Source: Bacteroidota bacterium
Lineage (GTDB): Bacteria > Bacteroidota > JABWAT01
Assembly (NCBI GenBank): GCA_017303995.1
Contig: JAFLBE010000030.1
Span: forward strand, 1 to 53,371
DNA length: 53,371 nt
Direction: 5' to 3'
The notes beneath the pieces were generated by a model. That model saw nothing but the letters and a program-made list of their open reading frames with translations. It did not search any database and was not told the origin of the DNA. Of the stretch, positions 32,944 through 42,727 are shown piece after piece. The first letter of the stretch is position 1, and the number at the start of each line of letters is the position of its first letter. The translations under genes and the position numbers were made by a program.

Positions 32944-32980
32944 GGGTACTTTCCTTTAAAACGGGAGGTACCCATTTTTT
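32944..32980 (+). terminator. Rho-independent terminator after fcl
   Basis: GGGTAC (32944-32949) pairs with GTACCC (32968-32973), with further partial pairing inside, followed by ATTTTTT. It lies five bases downstream of the fcl stop codon. The DNA from 32981 to 33093 contains no gene I recognise and leads to the C25 protease ribosome-binding site. Confidence 0.75.
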
Positions 32981-33105
32981 GCCCTGCCTGAACTTCATCA
33001 TCTGCCCCATTGTGATCAGGAATTTTTCGTCAGTACTGAATTGTTTACTCATAATTAAGTTCACCTGCTTAACTTTACAGTTTGTCTGAAATCGGAGTTC
33101 TTCTT

Positions 33106-36100
33106 ATGCGTATTGGCAATTTTCTTCCGGCTCTGTTTTTCTTTCTTGTTTTTCAGTCTGGTGCAATTGCCCAGCAGAAGGTTTCACTTTCTGCCCATGG
33201 TCTATATGAATTAAATCCCTCTGTATTGAATGGTTTTCCAAACCTCGTTTTTTCAACACACATTAATTCACGTCTCCCGGTACTGCAACTCGATAATAAA
33301 TCCTTTTTGATTAATTATCCTGATCGGTCTTCCGATCCTGAATATCCAAATGAACAACTAAATATTTATAGTAAACTTCTGTCTCTTAAAATTGCCCCTT
33401 CTGATTCTGGTTTTTTGACTTACGTTCAGGATTCAACTGAAAATCCTGGTGATTTTTCAGGTTTTCAGGATACCCTGATTGTCAAATCCCGGATAGAAAG
33501 GGATCTTGACTATTATCAGGGTGATAACACCAATTATTACACAAACTGGTCTGAAGTCACTCCCGGCGAAGGTTGGATCTGGACGTATCTCAATAAAGGG
33601 GCTACCTTATCTACAATCCTTCCATCCTGGGTAAACAAATTTACTGGTACACTTGCAGTTAAACTGAGACTCAGAGGGGTAAGCAGAGATAACAATGCAA
33701 ACCCTGATCACCTGATTAATGTAACCTGGAAAGGAACAACACTCGAGCGATCGTTTCTGGGATACAACTACATTTCTCCCGATTTCACTTTTCCCGCCTC
33801 AGCAAGTGCTTCGCGAACATTAGCCGTAAAGTCTGTAGGTTTTACAACCACAACGGTTGACAGGGTTTTGGTTGATTGGATTGAGATAACGGGCAAACAG
33901 GTTGAACCAGTCGACACAATTATGGTTGCGCTGAATATCCCATCTGCTTTACAACAGCCAGGAAAGCTCACTTTAAAAGTTGCAGCAGGCAGAAATTATG
34001 CAATTGCAGATTCTGCTGGAAAAAAAATCCGATTCCCAGTGGTTCTATCTTCCACAGGAACTTCCAAACTAATAGGATTTTCTCTTAACGGATTGTCTGC
34101 CTCAGGTCTATTTCTTGTTGATCTTAATACTTCAGTTCCGCTACCGGTAACCTCACCCGTTTTTTATTCTGGTTTGATACCAGGTGGCGATGAGAATTTA
34201 ATTCTGATCACTCATCCGGATTTTAAAACCTTTGCCGATGATTATGCAGCTTATCGTTCTGACGTTACCGGCAAAAAATCAAAGGTAGTAACGACTGAAG
34301 AAATATTTTATCGCTACAGCGCATTGAATCCGACTCCTCATGCAATAAAAGCCTATTTGCAGGAAGAGTGGAAAAATAATCCGGAATTAAAAAATGTAAT
34401 GCTGATCGGGAATGCCAACTGGGATCACCGTGAAATTACAAATAAGGCGGGAAAGAAAAATTTCGTACCATCTTATGGAAATCCGGTAAGCGATCAATGG
34501 TTGGTTGCTTTTGCCGATACAAATAAATTGTTTTCTTTTCTTGATATTGGCCGGTTGCCAATTAATAAACAGGAAGATGGCTATAACTTCTTAAACAAAG
34601 TTAAGAAATGGGAAAAGCAAAAACTGAACGATCCGCAGGTAAAGAAATTTTCTTTTATAAATGGTGGGTTTGACGCAGCAGAGCAACGCACCTTTTTTAA
34701 TCAAACAATGAGAATTGTAAATGATTTTGTTTATGACCCTACCGTTTTAGGGCGGATTGATACCGTCATTAAGCGAACCGAAGGATATCAGGATGCCGGT
34801 AAAGAAACACCCAAAATTCAGAAAACATTCAAGGACGGAATTTCCTGGCTCAGTTTTATTGGGCATGCCGGAAGCCGGACGTGGGATTTGATGCTAAGTG
34901 ATGTGAGAGAACTCCCTGTCGGAAACGGACTTTACCCCTTCATCACATCGATGACTTGTTTTACCGGTGATTATGCCAACCCTAGTCAGGAAAGTTTCAG
35001 TGAAGATTTTGTACTGAATAAAGACCGGGGAGCCATTGGATTTATTGGTACTTCCGGACTTGGATACATTGATCTGGATGAGCTATTGAGCAGAGGGTTT
35101 TACTCTGCTGCTTTAAAAGGCAGAAATAAACAAATGGGAAAGGCAATTACGGTTGCAAAAAATGAATTGGCGCGAAAGTACAAACAAAATGACCGTGTCA
35201 GATCCATTATCCGCCAGTATAATCTGATTGGCGATCCCACTCTTGAATTCCCGATCAGAAATTTTCCGGATTTACTGGTTTCAACAGAATCAAAAATTGA
35301 AAAAATATCTGATTCTACTTTTACCTTTCATGTTGCAATTGTCAATGGCGGTAAAGTTGTACCAGATACAGTTATTGTAACTCTTTCTGATGAGGATGCT
35401 TCAGGATCAAAGATTAAGTCGATTACCAAATTTCCATTGCAATCTTCCTTCCTCAACGTCTCATTACCAGTGACCGTCTCAGAACCCGGACTTCACACTG
35501 TGACGGCATCGGTTGCCTTTTCTGGTGTAACTGATAGTTTGTTGGAAAACAATCAGATCAGTTTTGAGGTTTTAATTCCTAAAAATGATTTATCGTTGTT
35601 TAATTTGCTGCCAAATCAGATCATTTCCCAGGATTCTTATCTGCTAAGGTTGTTTTATCCAGGTGAAACTGAACTTGCATGGAAAATAAAAAATGATCAA
35701 AATCAGATTGTACTCTCGGGAAGTAAACTGGTTCAGAATCTGGATTCTCTAAGTCTTTCAACTTCATTTCTGACCCCAGGAAGTCATTACACCATTGGGT
35801 TTACACACACAGGTGACACGAATACCATTTCTGTCCCATTTGTGACCGGTGCTGGGAATGCAGGAACCCAGTTTTTTCAACCCAGAGAAGTCATACTTCC
35901 AGATCTGACAAAATTATCGAACAGTTTGGTAACTGTACAAACCGGTACTGAACTAATATCCGCAGGCAGTGCAGGGTTTGATGCAGGGAATTTTGGTTTT
36001 ATTACATCAGGTAGTAAAACTGTTTTCTGTGGATTCCGGGGGGTTCTTGCTGCAAGAATTGACAGTCTTACACTTGAAATCAAGGAATCAAAGGAGTTTG

Positions 36101-37620
36101 ATACTTATCTGAACCTTACAAATGCTGATGCATTGGATACCTGGATCAAGGATAGATTGAACACAAATGATTATTTGGTATTCACCATTAAAGATGAAGG
36201 TTCCAGAAGTTTGTCAACGGGGTTGAAATCAACACTTCGCGGGCTTGGCAGCGTTTACATCGATTCCGTAAAAATCAGGGAAGCCTGGGCATTTGGCATC
36301 AAATTAGGTACACAGTCAGTGAAAATATTTGAAGGTTATTCACGAAGCCGTCTTGATAAGGTTTATGCAGAAAAATCAGTACCATTTCAACCTGGATTGA
36401 TAACAATGAAAATGCCATCCGGAGGGAAAAACCAGCTGAAATCACTCTCTTTTACAGTTACTGGGCAGGATAGTACCTGGCTGAAGTCTTCAACAACCTC
36501 ACCGGCAGAATTAAAAAGCCAGGGAAATCATACAATAACAATTCAGGATGCTGATACGGTCTCAATTTTGTTTAAGAATTCAAAGTTTACAACCGAACCC
36601 ATTTTAATATTCAATTCGGTGGATTATGCCCCAACATTTCCATCGGGATTGTGGGGAACCAAAAAGTCAAAATCACTTTTGGCAGTAGGTGAAGGATTCT
36701 CTGTATCTACTTCAATGTTCCAACCGTTCATTTCTGATTCGGCAAAGTCAAATCTTCATTTATTATTCAGTAAAGACAATGTAACGGTTTTTGAATTCGA
36801 TACGCTGGTTGCAAAATCACACCCGATTCTTCCGGTTGATTTTAAAGTTCCTGCTAACACAATCATTGATACTGGAATTTATAATTTCGTAGTCAAAATT
36901 CAGTCTGGCGATTATTTCAATGATTTTGTTTCGGTTAGTGATACTGTCAAGGTTGTCGTTTCAACAGGTGTTCAAGAGTTTAATCCAAAACTGGTGGTAA
37001 CTTTAAATGACCGTGAACTCAATCCGGCTGAAAAAGAAACAGTAAGAAAAAAAGCAAAATTCAAATTCAAAATCGATCCTGACGGAAATATTCCACTTAA
37101 TGATCCAACCAAAGTGACCATTTCTCTGAACAACGAGCCTCAAAAGGCAGTTGACTCTCTTTATGTAGTATATGAAAATGGAAAGAACATAACGGTAATT
37201 GATCTGGAAACTGAACTTTCTGCCGGAACCATTAAAATGAACATTGCCGTCAAAACGCCTTTTGGTGATTATGTGAACAACCCAAAAGTGTTTGAGTACA
37301 CTCTGATTGTAAATGAGAATGATGGCATTACTCAAATGGCCAATTATCCGAATCCGTTTGAAAGTGAAACCAGAATCTATTATCTACTGACCGGTCTGGA
37401 TGATCCACAAAAGGTTTCTGTTCAAATCTACACGATAAACGGTCTTAAGATTAAAACCATTTCTGGAAGTTCTGCTTTGATTGGTCATAATTTGACCCTG
37501 TGGGATGGCCGTGATGCTGATGGCGATGAGGTGGCTAATGGCCTTTATCTGTATAAATTAATTGTGGATTTTGGTGATAAAACAATTACCCAAACCGGGA
37601 AAATGCTTAAAGTAAAATGA
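33106..37620 (+). CDS. Gingipain-like C25 cysteine protease with T9SS sorting domain (PorU-like)
   Basis: The ATG at 33106, nine bases after a GGAG, gives 1504 residues with signal peptide MRIGNFLPALFFFLVFQSG (cleavage near AIAQ). Residues about 360-730 form a peptidase C25 domain: LILITHPDF, the catalytic His587 in FIGHAGSRTW and Cys618 in SMTCFTGDY, then GFIGTSGLGY and NLIGDPTLEFPI. Beta-rich repeats follow, and the last 90 residues are a type A T9SS sorting domain (NYPNPFESETRIYYLL through NGLYLYKL). The closest role is the T9SS sortase PorU or a related C25 exoenzyme; PorU of Porphyromonas is shorter (about 1160). An ATGA overlap couples it to a TPR lipoprotein gene. Confidence 0.8.
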   Translation: MRIGNFLPALFFFLVFQSGAIAQQKVSLSAHGLYELNPSVLNGFPNLVFSTHINSRLPVLQLDNKSFLINYPDRSSDPEYPNEQLNIYSKLLSLKIAPSDSGFLTYVQDSTENPGDFSGFQDTLIVKSRIERDLDYYQGDNTNYYTNWSEVTPGEGWIWTYLNKGATLSTILPSWVNKFTGTLAVKLRLRGVSRDNNANPDHLINVTWKGTTLERSFLGYNYISPDFTFPASASASRTLAVKSVGFTTTTVDRVLVDWIEITGKQVEPVDTIMVALNIPSALQQPGKLTLKVAAGRNYAIADSAGKKIRFPVVLSSTGTSKLIGFSLNGLSASGLFLVDLNTSVPLPVTSPVFYSGLIPGGDENLILITHPDFKTFADDYAAYRSDVTGKKSKVVTTEEIFYRYSALNPTPHAIKAYLQEEWKNNPELKNVMLIGNANWDHREITNKAGKKNFVPSYGNPVSDQWLVAFADTNKLFSFLDIGRLPINKQEDGYNFLNKVKKWEKQKLNDPQVKKFSFINGGFDAAEQRTFFNQTMRIVNDFVYDPTVLGRIDTVIKRTEGYQDAGKETPKIQKTFKDGISWLSFIGHAGSRTWDLMLSDVRELPVGNGLYPFITSMTCFTGDYANPSQESFSEDFVLNKDRGAIGFIGTSGLGYIDLDELLSRGFYSAALKGRNKQMGKAITVAKNELARKYKQNDRVRSIIRQYNLIGDPTLEFPIRNFPDLLVSTESKIEKISDSTFTFHVAIVNGGKVVPDTVIVTLSDEDASGSKIKSITKFPLQSSFLNVSLPVTVSEPGLHTVTASVAFSGVTDSLLENNQISFEVLIPKNDLSLFNLLPNQIISQDSYLLRLFYPGETELAWKIKNDQNQIVLSGSKLVQNLDSLSLSTSFLTPGSHYTIGFTHTGDTNTISVPFVTGAGNAGTQFFQPREVILPDLTKLSNSLVTVQTGTELISAGSAGFDAGNFGFITSGSKTVFCGFRGVLAARIDSLTLEIKESKEFDTYLNLTNADALDTWIKDRLNTNDYLVFTIKDEGSRSLSTGLKSTLRGLGSVYIDSVKIREAWAFGIKLGTQSVKIFEGYSRSRLDKVYAEKSVPFQPGLITMKMPSGGKNQLKSLSFTVTGQDSTWLKSSTTSPAELKSQGNHTITIQDADTVSILFKNSKFTTEPILIFNSVDYAPTFPSGLWGTKKSKSLLAVGEGFSVSTSMFQPFISDSAKSNLHLLFSKDNVTVFEFDTLVAKSHPILPVDFKVPANTIIDTGIYNFVVKIQSGDYFNDFVSVSDTVKVVVSTGVQEFNPKLVVTLNDRELNPAEKETVRKKAKFKFKIDPDGNIPLNDPTKVTISLNNEPQKAVDSLYVVYENGKNITVIDLETELSAGTIKMNIAVKTPFGDYVNNPKVFEYTLIVNENDGITQMANYPNPFESETRIYYLLTGLDDPQKVSVQIYTINGLKIKTISGSSALIGHNLTLWDGRDADGDEVANGLYLYKLIVDFGDKTITQTGKMLKVK

Positions 37621-38591
37621 CAATCTTTAAAAATTTTCCTGTTTTTATTGTTTTAGTTCTGATTGGGTCTTCCTGTTCATTTTTTAAAGGAAAACCTGAA
37701 GAATCTGCCGGTGAGCGTGAGCAAAAAATCGGGCAAATCAGGGTTCAGCTTCAGTCGGTTGCAGATTCTTTTAATACCGGCGGTTTTGAATTTGTTTGTT
37801 CAAAACTTGAAGAATTGAAACTCCCGGTTTCCCGTTACCTGCCGCTCGAATCTGCCTGGCTTTCAAACACCCGCGGACTTTCCTTCTTTTACCTGGAACG
37901 CAATGACAGTGCACTGGCAGAATTTAATGTAGCAGTTACGCTTGATCCTGTTTATACTGAAGCATGGAATAACCTTGGCCACATTTTCCTTCTGCGTGGT
38001 GATATTGATTCGGCTATCTCGTCTTTTAAACGAAGTCTTTCTCTGAATAAAGATTATGATGCCGCCAGGTTAAATCTAGAAATTGCAGAATTGTTTAAGT
38101 CTGGTCAGTTAAAATGGGGTGAACTGGGTTTAATGGCTATTGCCGATTCAACGAAAAACCCCGAAGAAAAAGTCAGAATTTATGCCCAACTGCTTAATCT
38201 GGCACCGTATTACGTCCAGATTTATAATAATTTGGCTGTAGCAGAATATAAAACAGGAAATATCAATTCTGCTTTTCAGCATTTGAGTGCAGCGGTGATA
38301 TTAGATCCCACCTATGCAATGGCTCATCATAATCTTGCGTATATTTACCATGAATATGGATTGTATGATGATGCAATCAGGCATTACCTGATTGCAATCC
38401 GCCATCAATTTAACTTTTTTACGGCTTTGGAAAATTTAGCTTATACCTATCTGGTAAAAGGAGACCTGGGGAATGCACGGCTGGTTATCAACCGTGTTCT
38501 TGATGTTGCTCCAGACCGGACGTATGCAAAAGAGCTGAATATTGAAATTTCGGAAGCTGAAATGAAACCCGAAAAACAGGAATTAAAATGA
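37617..38591 (+). CDS. TPR lipoprotein
   Basis: The 324-residue product has a lipoprotein signal ending in lipobox IGSSC (Cys20). From about residue 75 to 300 it consists of five or six tetratricopeptide repeats, for example NDSALAEFNVAVTLDPVYTE and DDAIRHYLIAIRHQFNFF. It overlaps both neighbours by four bases (ATGA at 37617-37620 and at 38588-38591), lying between the C25 protease and mannose-1-phosphate guanylyltransferase. T9SS systems include TPR lipoproteins such as PorW, which I recall as an outer-membrane component, but this protein is shorter and I do not equate them. It is probably attached to the outer membrane. Confidence 0.8.
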   Translation: MTIFKNFPVFIVLVLIGSSCSFFKGKPEESAGEREQKIGQIRVQLQSVADSFNTGGFEFVCSKLEELKLPVSRYLPLESAWLSNTRGLSFFYLERNDSALAEFNVAVTLDPVYTEAWNNLGHIFLLRGDIDSAISSFKRSLSLNKDYDAARLNLEIAELFKSGQLKWGELGLMAIADSTKNPEEKVRIYAQLLNLAPYYVQIYNNLAVAEYKTGNINSAFQHLSAAVILDPTYAMAHHNLAYIYHEYGLYDDAIRHYLIAIRHQFNFFTALENLAYTYLVKGDLGNARLVINRVLDVAPDRTYAKELNIEISEAEMKPEKQELK

Positions 38592-39664
38592 ATTATGCAG
38601 TAATAATGGCTGGTGGAAGCGGAACCCGCTTTTGGCCGGTTTCCAGATTTAATACACCCAAACAGTTTCTTGCAATCGCTGAAAAGAAAACCATGATTCA
38701 GTCAACGGTTGACCGGTTACTACCCGTTTTTCCGATGGCAAATATTCTGATCATCGGTAATAAAGTACACGAATCACTGCTCAGAGAGCAACTTCCAGAC
38801 CTAAATCCTGACCAGATTATTCTTGAACCATTTGGTCGTAATACCGCAGCAGCAATTGCACTTGCAGCTGCCATCCTGAAGAAAAAAGATCCGGAAGCAA
38901 CGATGCTTGTCATTCCATCAGACCAGATTATTAAAAATGAAACCCGATTTCTGGAAATCGTCAGGGAAGGGTTGGCTCTTGCAGTTAACGAAAAACATGC
39001 ACTGGTTACAATTGGTTTAAAACCAGTTAGACCCGAAACCGGTTACGGGTATATTCAGGTTGATGAAGATTTTCATCTTGACAACTTCCCCAATGCCTAC
39101 CAGGTAAAGACTTTTGCAGAAAAACCGAATTATGATACAGCAGTCAGGTTTTGTTCTTCAGGTGACTTTTTATGGAACTCGGGCATGTTTATCTGGAAGG
39201 CCGATACCATTCTTGAAGAACTTCAGCGTCACCTGCCTGATTTGTCTTTTGAACTTGATGCGCTGAACCCCTCCATTGGCACCGATAATTTTTATCCGCA
39301 TCTTGCCGAAGCCTATAACCGCATGCCGAATATTTCAATTGACTATGGTGTGATGGAAAAGGCTGACCTGGTTTTTGTGCTTAAAGCAGATCTGGGTTGG
39401 TCGGATGTTGGTTCCTGGGATGAGGTTTGTAATTTGTCTGATAAAGATGAAAACGGAAATTCGGTTGAAGGAAATGTACTTCTTGCATCAACTTCAAATT
39501 CGCTGGTCAGAGGAAAAGAAAAACTGATTGCATTGGTCGGTGTCGAAGATATTATTGTTATTGAAACTGAAGATTCTATCCTGATTTGTAAAAAGGGACA
39601 AAGTCAACAAGTGAAAAATATAGTCGATCAGTTGAAAATGGGTGACTATGCGGGTTATCTTTAA
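38588..39664 (+). CDS. manC: Mannose-1-phosphate guanylyltransferase
   Basis: This enzyme makes GDP-mannose from mannose-1-phosphate and GTP, the substrate of Gmd. The nucleotidyltransferase signature AGGSGTRFWPVSR (8-20), PKQFLAI, EPFGRNTAAAIALAA, FAEKPNYDTA and WNSGMFIW are all present. The 358-residue length corresponds to the monofunctional type, without the isomerase domain of fused ManC/AlgA proteins. It overlaps the TPR lipoprotein gene by four bases, so it is translationally tied to the C25 protease operon rather than to gmd-fcl. Confidence 0.94.
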   Translation: MNYAVIMAGGSGTRFWPVSRFNTPKQFLAIAEKKTMIQSTVDRLLPVFPMANILIIGNKVHESLLREQLPDLNPDQIILEPFGRNTAAAIALAAAILKKKDPEATMLVIPSDQIIKNETRFLEIVREGLALAVNEKHALVTIGLKPVRPETGYGYIQVDEDFHLDNFPNAYQVKTFAEKPNYDTAVRFCSSGDFLWNSGMFIWKADTILEELQRHLPDLSFELDALNPSIGTDNFYPHLAEAYNRMPNISIDYGVMEKADLVFVLKADLGWSDVGSWDEVCNLSDKDENGNSVEGNVLLASTSNSLVRGKEKLIALVGVEDIIVIETEDSILICKKGQSQQVKNIVDQLKMGDYAGYL

Positions 39665-39693
39665 AGTTTGTAAGTAAAACCAGCCCAATTTAA

Positions 39694-40146
39694 ATGACGT
39701 CACAACCCTGTTTTTCAAAGTATTCCTTTCTTGCTATACTTCTGGCTGTGGTCGTATTTGAAGGATGTACCAGCACTGCAAGATTTACCTCTGAACGCGA
39801 GCCGGGAAAAGTTGTTTTCAGAGGGAAGAAATCTGCAACGATTGAATCGACCGGTGAACAAGCCAATGGTGTTGCCAGTTTTTATGGCCCAAAATTTCAT
39901 GGCCGCCAAACTGCAAGTGGTGAAATCTTTGACATGTATCAGTTTACGGCCGCCCACCGTCAGTTTCCCTTTGGAACCCGTTTAAAGGTCACAAATCTGG
40001 ATAATGGCAAATCTGTAATTGTACGGGTAAACGACCGGGGACCTTTTGTAAAAAGCAGGGTTTTGGATCTGAGTTATGCTGCCGCCAAAGATATTGATAT
40101 GGTTACATCGGGTGTTGCAAAAGTAAAAATTGAAACCTACCGGTGA
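39694..40146 (+). CDS. RlpA-like lipoprotein, double-psi beta-barrel
   Basis: The 150-residue protein has a lipoprotein signal ending in VFEGC (Cys25) and a double-psi beta-barrel domain (about 55-148). The RlpA signature is clear: GVASFYGPKFHGRQTASGE, then FPFGTRLKVTNLDNGK and VRVNDRGPFVKSRVLDLSY. RlpA of Pseudomonas is a lytic transglycosylase acting on denuded peptidoglycan strands at the septum; this version lacks a SPOR domain. It starts 29 bases after manC and ends 25 bases before the next gene. Confidence 0.9.
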   Translation: MTSQPCFSKYSFLAILLAVVVFEGCTSTARFTSEREPGKVVFRGKKSATIESTGEQANGVASFYGPKFHGRQTASGEIFDMYQFTAAHRQFPFGTRLKVTNLDNGKSVIVRVNDRGPFVKSRVLDLSYAAAKDIDMVTSGVAKVKIETYR

Positions 40147-40171
40147 AAACCAGAAAACCCGGATTGTTATT

Positions 40172-40969
40172 GTGCTGAAACGTCAAATTACTCTTATTAC
40201 TGATTTTGGAACCCGTGATTATTACGTCCCAACGTTGATTGGGCAGATTAAATCGGTTAATCCGCTTGTAGAAATTCATCACCTTACTCATTCTATTGCC
40301 CGGCAAAATATTGTTGAGGCTGCTTTCACTTTACGCAATTCCTACCCGTATTTTCCTGAAGAAACAATTCATATCATCATTGTAGATCCCGAAGTCGGCT
40401 CTGACCGTGACGCGGTTGCAGTGAAACATGACGGTCATTTTTTTGTTGCACCCGATAACGGAATTCTTACTCTTGCCTTGCAGACCACCCGTCCTGAGAA
40501 AATTATTTCAGTTCGGAATTCCCGTTACTCCAGCCGGAATATCAGTCCTGTTTTTCATGGCCGTGATGTTTTTGTTCCGGTTGCCGCCTGGCTAAGTAAA
40601 GGGGTTTCTATTGATCTGCTTGGTGCTGAAAAGGATGAATTAACTGATCTGAGATGGGGACTTCCGTCCTGGGATAAACAAAAAATTATTGGTCAGGTTA
40701 TCCATATCGACCATTTCGGGAATCTGATTACTAACATAAGTGAAAGATTTCTTGAACATTGGGCGGGTGATTCGGCTTACCATATCGGACTTGCAGGATG
40801 GGATCCGCTCCCGTTATCAACCATTTACAGTGATGTCGAACCGGGTGATCCGGTAGCTTTGATTGGTTCTGGTGGTTTACTTGAACTTGCAGTCTATCAG
40901 GCTGACGCAGCTCAACTTTTTGATGTGAAAATTGGTTCACAAATCATGGTTGAAAAGGAAAAAAAATGA
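40172..40969 (+). CDS. SAM hydroxide adenosyltransferase/hydrolase family protein (DUF62)
   Basis: Members of this family split S-adenosylmethionine to adenosine and methionine using water. Signature stretches are ITLITDFGTRDYYV at the N-terminus, IIIVDPEVGSDRDAV, VAPDNGILTL, and HIDHFGNLITNI in the C-terminal barrel. I start at the GTG at 40172 because the family normally begins a few residues before ITLITDFG; an in-frame TTG at 40130 would place 14 odd residues in front and overlap rlpA. The 265-residue length fits. Its stop overlaps the next start (ATGA). Confidence 0.85.
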   Translation: MLKRQITLITDFGTRDYYVPTLIGQIKSVNPLVEIHHLTHSIARQNIVEAAFTLRNSYPYFPEETIHIIIVDPEVGSDRDAVAVKHDGHFFVAPDNGILTLALQTTRPEKIISVRNSRYSSRNISPVFHGRDVFVPVAAWLSKGVSIDLLGAEKDELTDLRWGLPSWDKQKIIGQVIHIDHFGNLITNISERFLEHWAGDSAYHIGLAGWDPLPLSTIYSDVEPGDPVALIGSGGLLELAVYQADAAQLFDVKIGSQIMVEKEKK

Positions 40970-41262
40970 TTATCAGAATCGTGAAAATGAAATTTCACCC
41001 TGATTACTGTGAACAATTTATTCAAGTATTTCATAAAACACGTCCGGTCATTCTCACTTTTGACGGATGTTTAGAAGTTAAACTGCTTCAGTCTGAAACT
41101 GAACCAACTATTTTCTCTACTTTTTCACGGTGGGATTCAGTTACGCATTTGGATCATTACCGGTTTTCAGAGTTTTTTAAATTAACCTGGTCAACCATCA
41201 AACCCTGGATGGTTGAAAAAGCTGATGCGGTTTCCTATAATGAAATCAGCGAAAATGATTGA
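40966..41262 (+). CDS. Antibiotic biosynthesis monooxygenase (ABM)-fold protein
   Basis: This 98-residue protein has the ferredoxin-like ABM pattern: IIRIVKMKFHPDYCEQFIQVFHKTRPVI for strand 1 and helix 1, a Gly-Cys turn (FDGCLEVKLLQ), and a final helix region SRWDSVTHLDHYRFSEFF. Members include heme-degrading and quinone-forming enzymes and many of unknown role. No heme-ligand pattern is evident. It overlaps the SAM hydrolase gene by four bases and the methyltransferase gene by eight. Confidence 0.75.
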   Translation: MIIRIVKMKFHPDYCEQFIQVFHKTRPVILTFDGCLEVKLLQSETEPTIFSTFSRWDSVTHLDHYRFSEFFKLTWSTIKPWMVEKADAVSYNEISEND

Positions 41263-41998
41263 ATCAACCCTTATTTCTGCCGGACAGATCAAAGTTTTCT
41301 ACCAGAATTCTACCATTTATTCTTACCCGAATCCGGTTTCAATTCAAAAACTAACAATGGCTCAGAAATCAGGTGCCTGGAAGTTAACCGCATGGGGTTA
41401 TGAACGGCTTTGGCGAAAACAATCGGTTTCCATTCTTTCTCTTGGCAAATTTCATCTTGAAAATGAACTTGAGCAGTTGAATGCTGCTGTTTTATTAACC
41501 GAAAGTTCAAATCCGGTTATTTGTGATCTGACCTGCTCAACCGGTTTATATGGCCGGTTTTTATTGGATAAATTTCCCGAATCAACAGTTTATTTTCTGG
41601 ATTATAGTATTGAAATGTTACAGGAAGTTCTTCACCACAGGCCAGATCACACACGTACTGTTTTGGTGCAGGCTTTTTGTGAAGATCCGGTTTTTGAAGA
41701 TTCAGTTCTTGATGCAGTCGTTTGTGGTGGATCCTGGAATGAAATTACCCAAATTGAGAAAACCCTTTTCCGGATGTATTCTGCCTTGAAACCGGGAGGC
41801 GTCATGTTTTGGATGGGTATTCTTCCTGCTGCGACCTCAGTTGGTAGGTTTTTTCAGAAACTTGCTGGGTCCAAAGGTGGTTTGCATTTTGATGAATCTG
41901 AAAAAATTGAAGCTGCTTTCGGTCTGGCCGGATTTAAATCCATCCAAATTAAATCCGTTCAACCTATTTTTACGCTGACTGCCCGGAAACCTGAATGA
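41255..41998 (+). CDS. Class I SAM-dependent methyltransferase
   Basis: The 247-residue protein carries the SAM-binding motif I variant ICDLTCSTGLYGRFL (about residues 89-103), motif II with VYFLDYSIEML, and a post-motif region VVCGGSWNEITQIEKTLFRMY, followed by LKPGGVMFWMGI. This order matches class I (UbiE-like) methyltransferases. The substrate is unknown. I choose the ATG at 41255; an in-frame ATG at 41240 would add five residues. The start lies within the end of the ABM gene and its end overlaps the HAD gene by four bases, so all four genes from 40172 to 42681 look coupled. Confidence 0.8.
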   Translation: MIESTLISAGQIKVFYQNSTIYSYPNPVSIQKLTMAQKSGAWKLTAWGYERLWRKQSVSILSLGKFHLENELEQLNAAVLLTESSNPVICDLTCSTGLYGRFLLDKFPESTVYFLDYSIEMLQEVLHHRPDHTRTVLVQAFCEDPVFEDSVLDAVVCGGSWNEITQIEKTLFRMYSALKPGGVMFWMGILPAATSVGRFFQKLAGSKGGLHFDESEKIEAAFGLAGFKSIQIKSVQPIFTLTARKPE

Positions 41999-42681
41999 TT
42001 CCTTACCGCCTGGTACTTTTTGATATTGATGGAACTTTGATTTCACTTCCTGGAAAAGCTGCAGAGGTTGTTCAGGAAGCGATTTACTCGGTTTTAGGTT
42101 CATCATTTCACCTTCCGTACCAGTCATTTTCTGGGAGAACTGACTGGGAGATTTTTCGGGATACAGTGAGCCATTATGGTGAAAACCCAGAAAACCATCC
42201 GGGTTGGAGTTCATTTTGCGATGTTTATTCCAATTTATTTATGCAGTCTGTCAATTCAGATCATCTGATTGTTCACCCGGGTGGATTTGAATTGCTTGAA
42301 TCTCTGGAAGACGATGGCAATTTTATGGTTGGGCTTTTAACGGGAAACATACGGGAAATGGCAACCTTTAAATTAAGTCTTGCCGGCCTTGCCGACTTTT
42401 TTGAATTTGGCGCTTTTGGTGATGATCACTGGATTCGGGAAAATCTGGGTCCGCTTGCAAAAAAACGGGCAGAAATGATTTCGGGAGAAACCTTTACCGG
42501 ATCAGAAATCTGGGTTGTGGGTGATTCACCCAGAGATGTTCAAACTGCAAAGTTTATTGAAGCAAATTGTATCGGCGTGACCAATGGAAAGCATTCTGCT
42601 GAAGAACTCAGACACGCAGGAAGCCCTTTTGTTGTAAGACATTTAAATGAAGTTGCACCGGTTCTGTTAAATTCTCGATAA
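41995..42681 (+). CDS. HAD-superfamily phosphatase (phosphoglycolate phosphatase-like)
   Basis: This 228-residue haloacid dehalogenase-superfamily hydrolase has the nucleophile motif LFDIDGTLI with Asp10 and Asp12, motif II LLTGNIREM, and motif IV VVGDSPRDVQTA, all intact. A helical cap lies at about residues 15-85. The sequence resembles phosphoglycolate phosphatase, but the substrate is not certain. Its start overlaps the methyltransferase stop (ATGA). Confidence 0.85.
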   Translation: MIPYRLVLFDIDGTLISLPGKAAEVVQEAIYSVLGSSFHLPYQSFSGRTDWEIFRDTVSHYGENPENHPGWSSFCDVYSNLFMQSVNSDHLIVHPGGFELLESLEDDGNFMVGLLTGNIREMATFKLSLAGLADFFEFGAFGDDHWIRENLGPLAKKRAEMISGETFTGSEIWVVGDSPRDVQTAKFIEANCIGVTNGKHSAEELRHAGSPFVVRHLNEVAPVLLNSR

Positions 42682-42727
42682 AATCATCTTGTTTGCTTAT
42701 TTTGGTAACTTACTCATAGAAATACCT

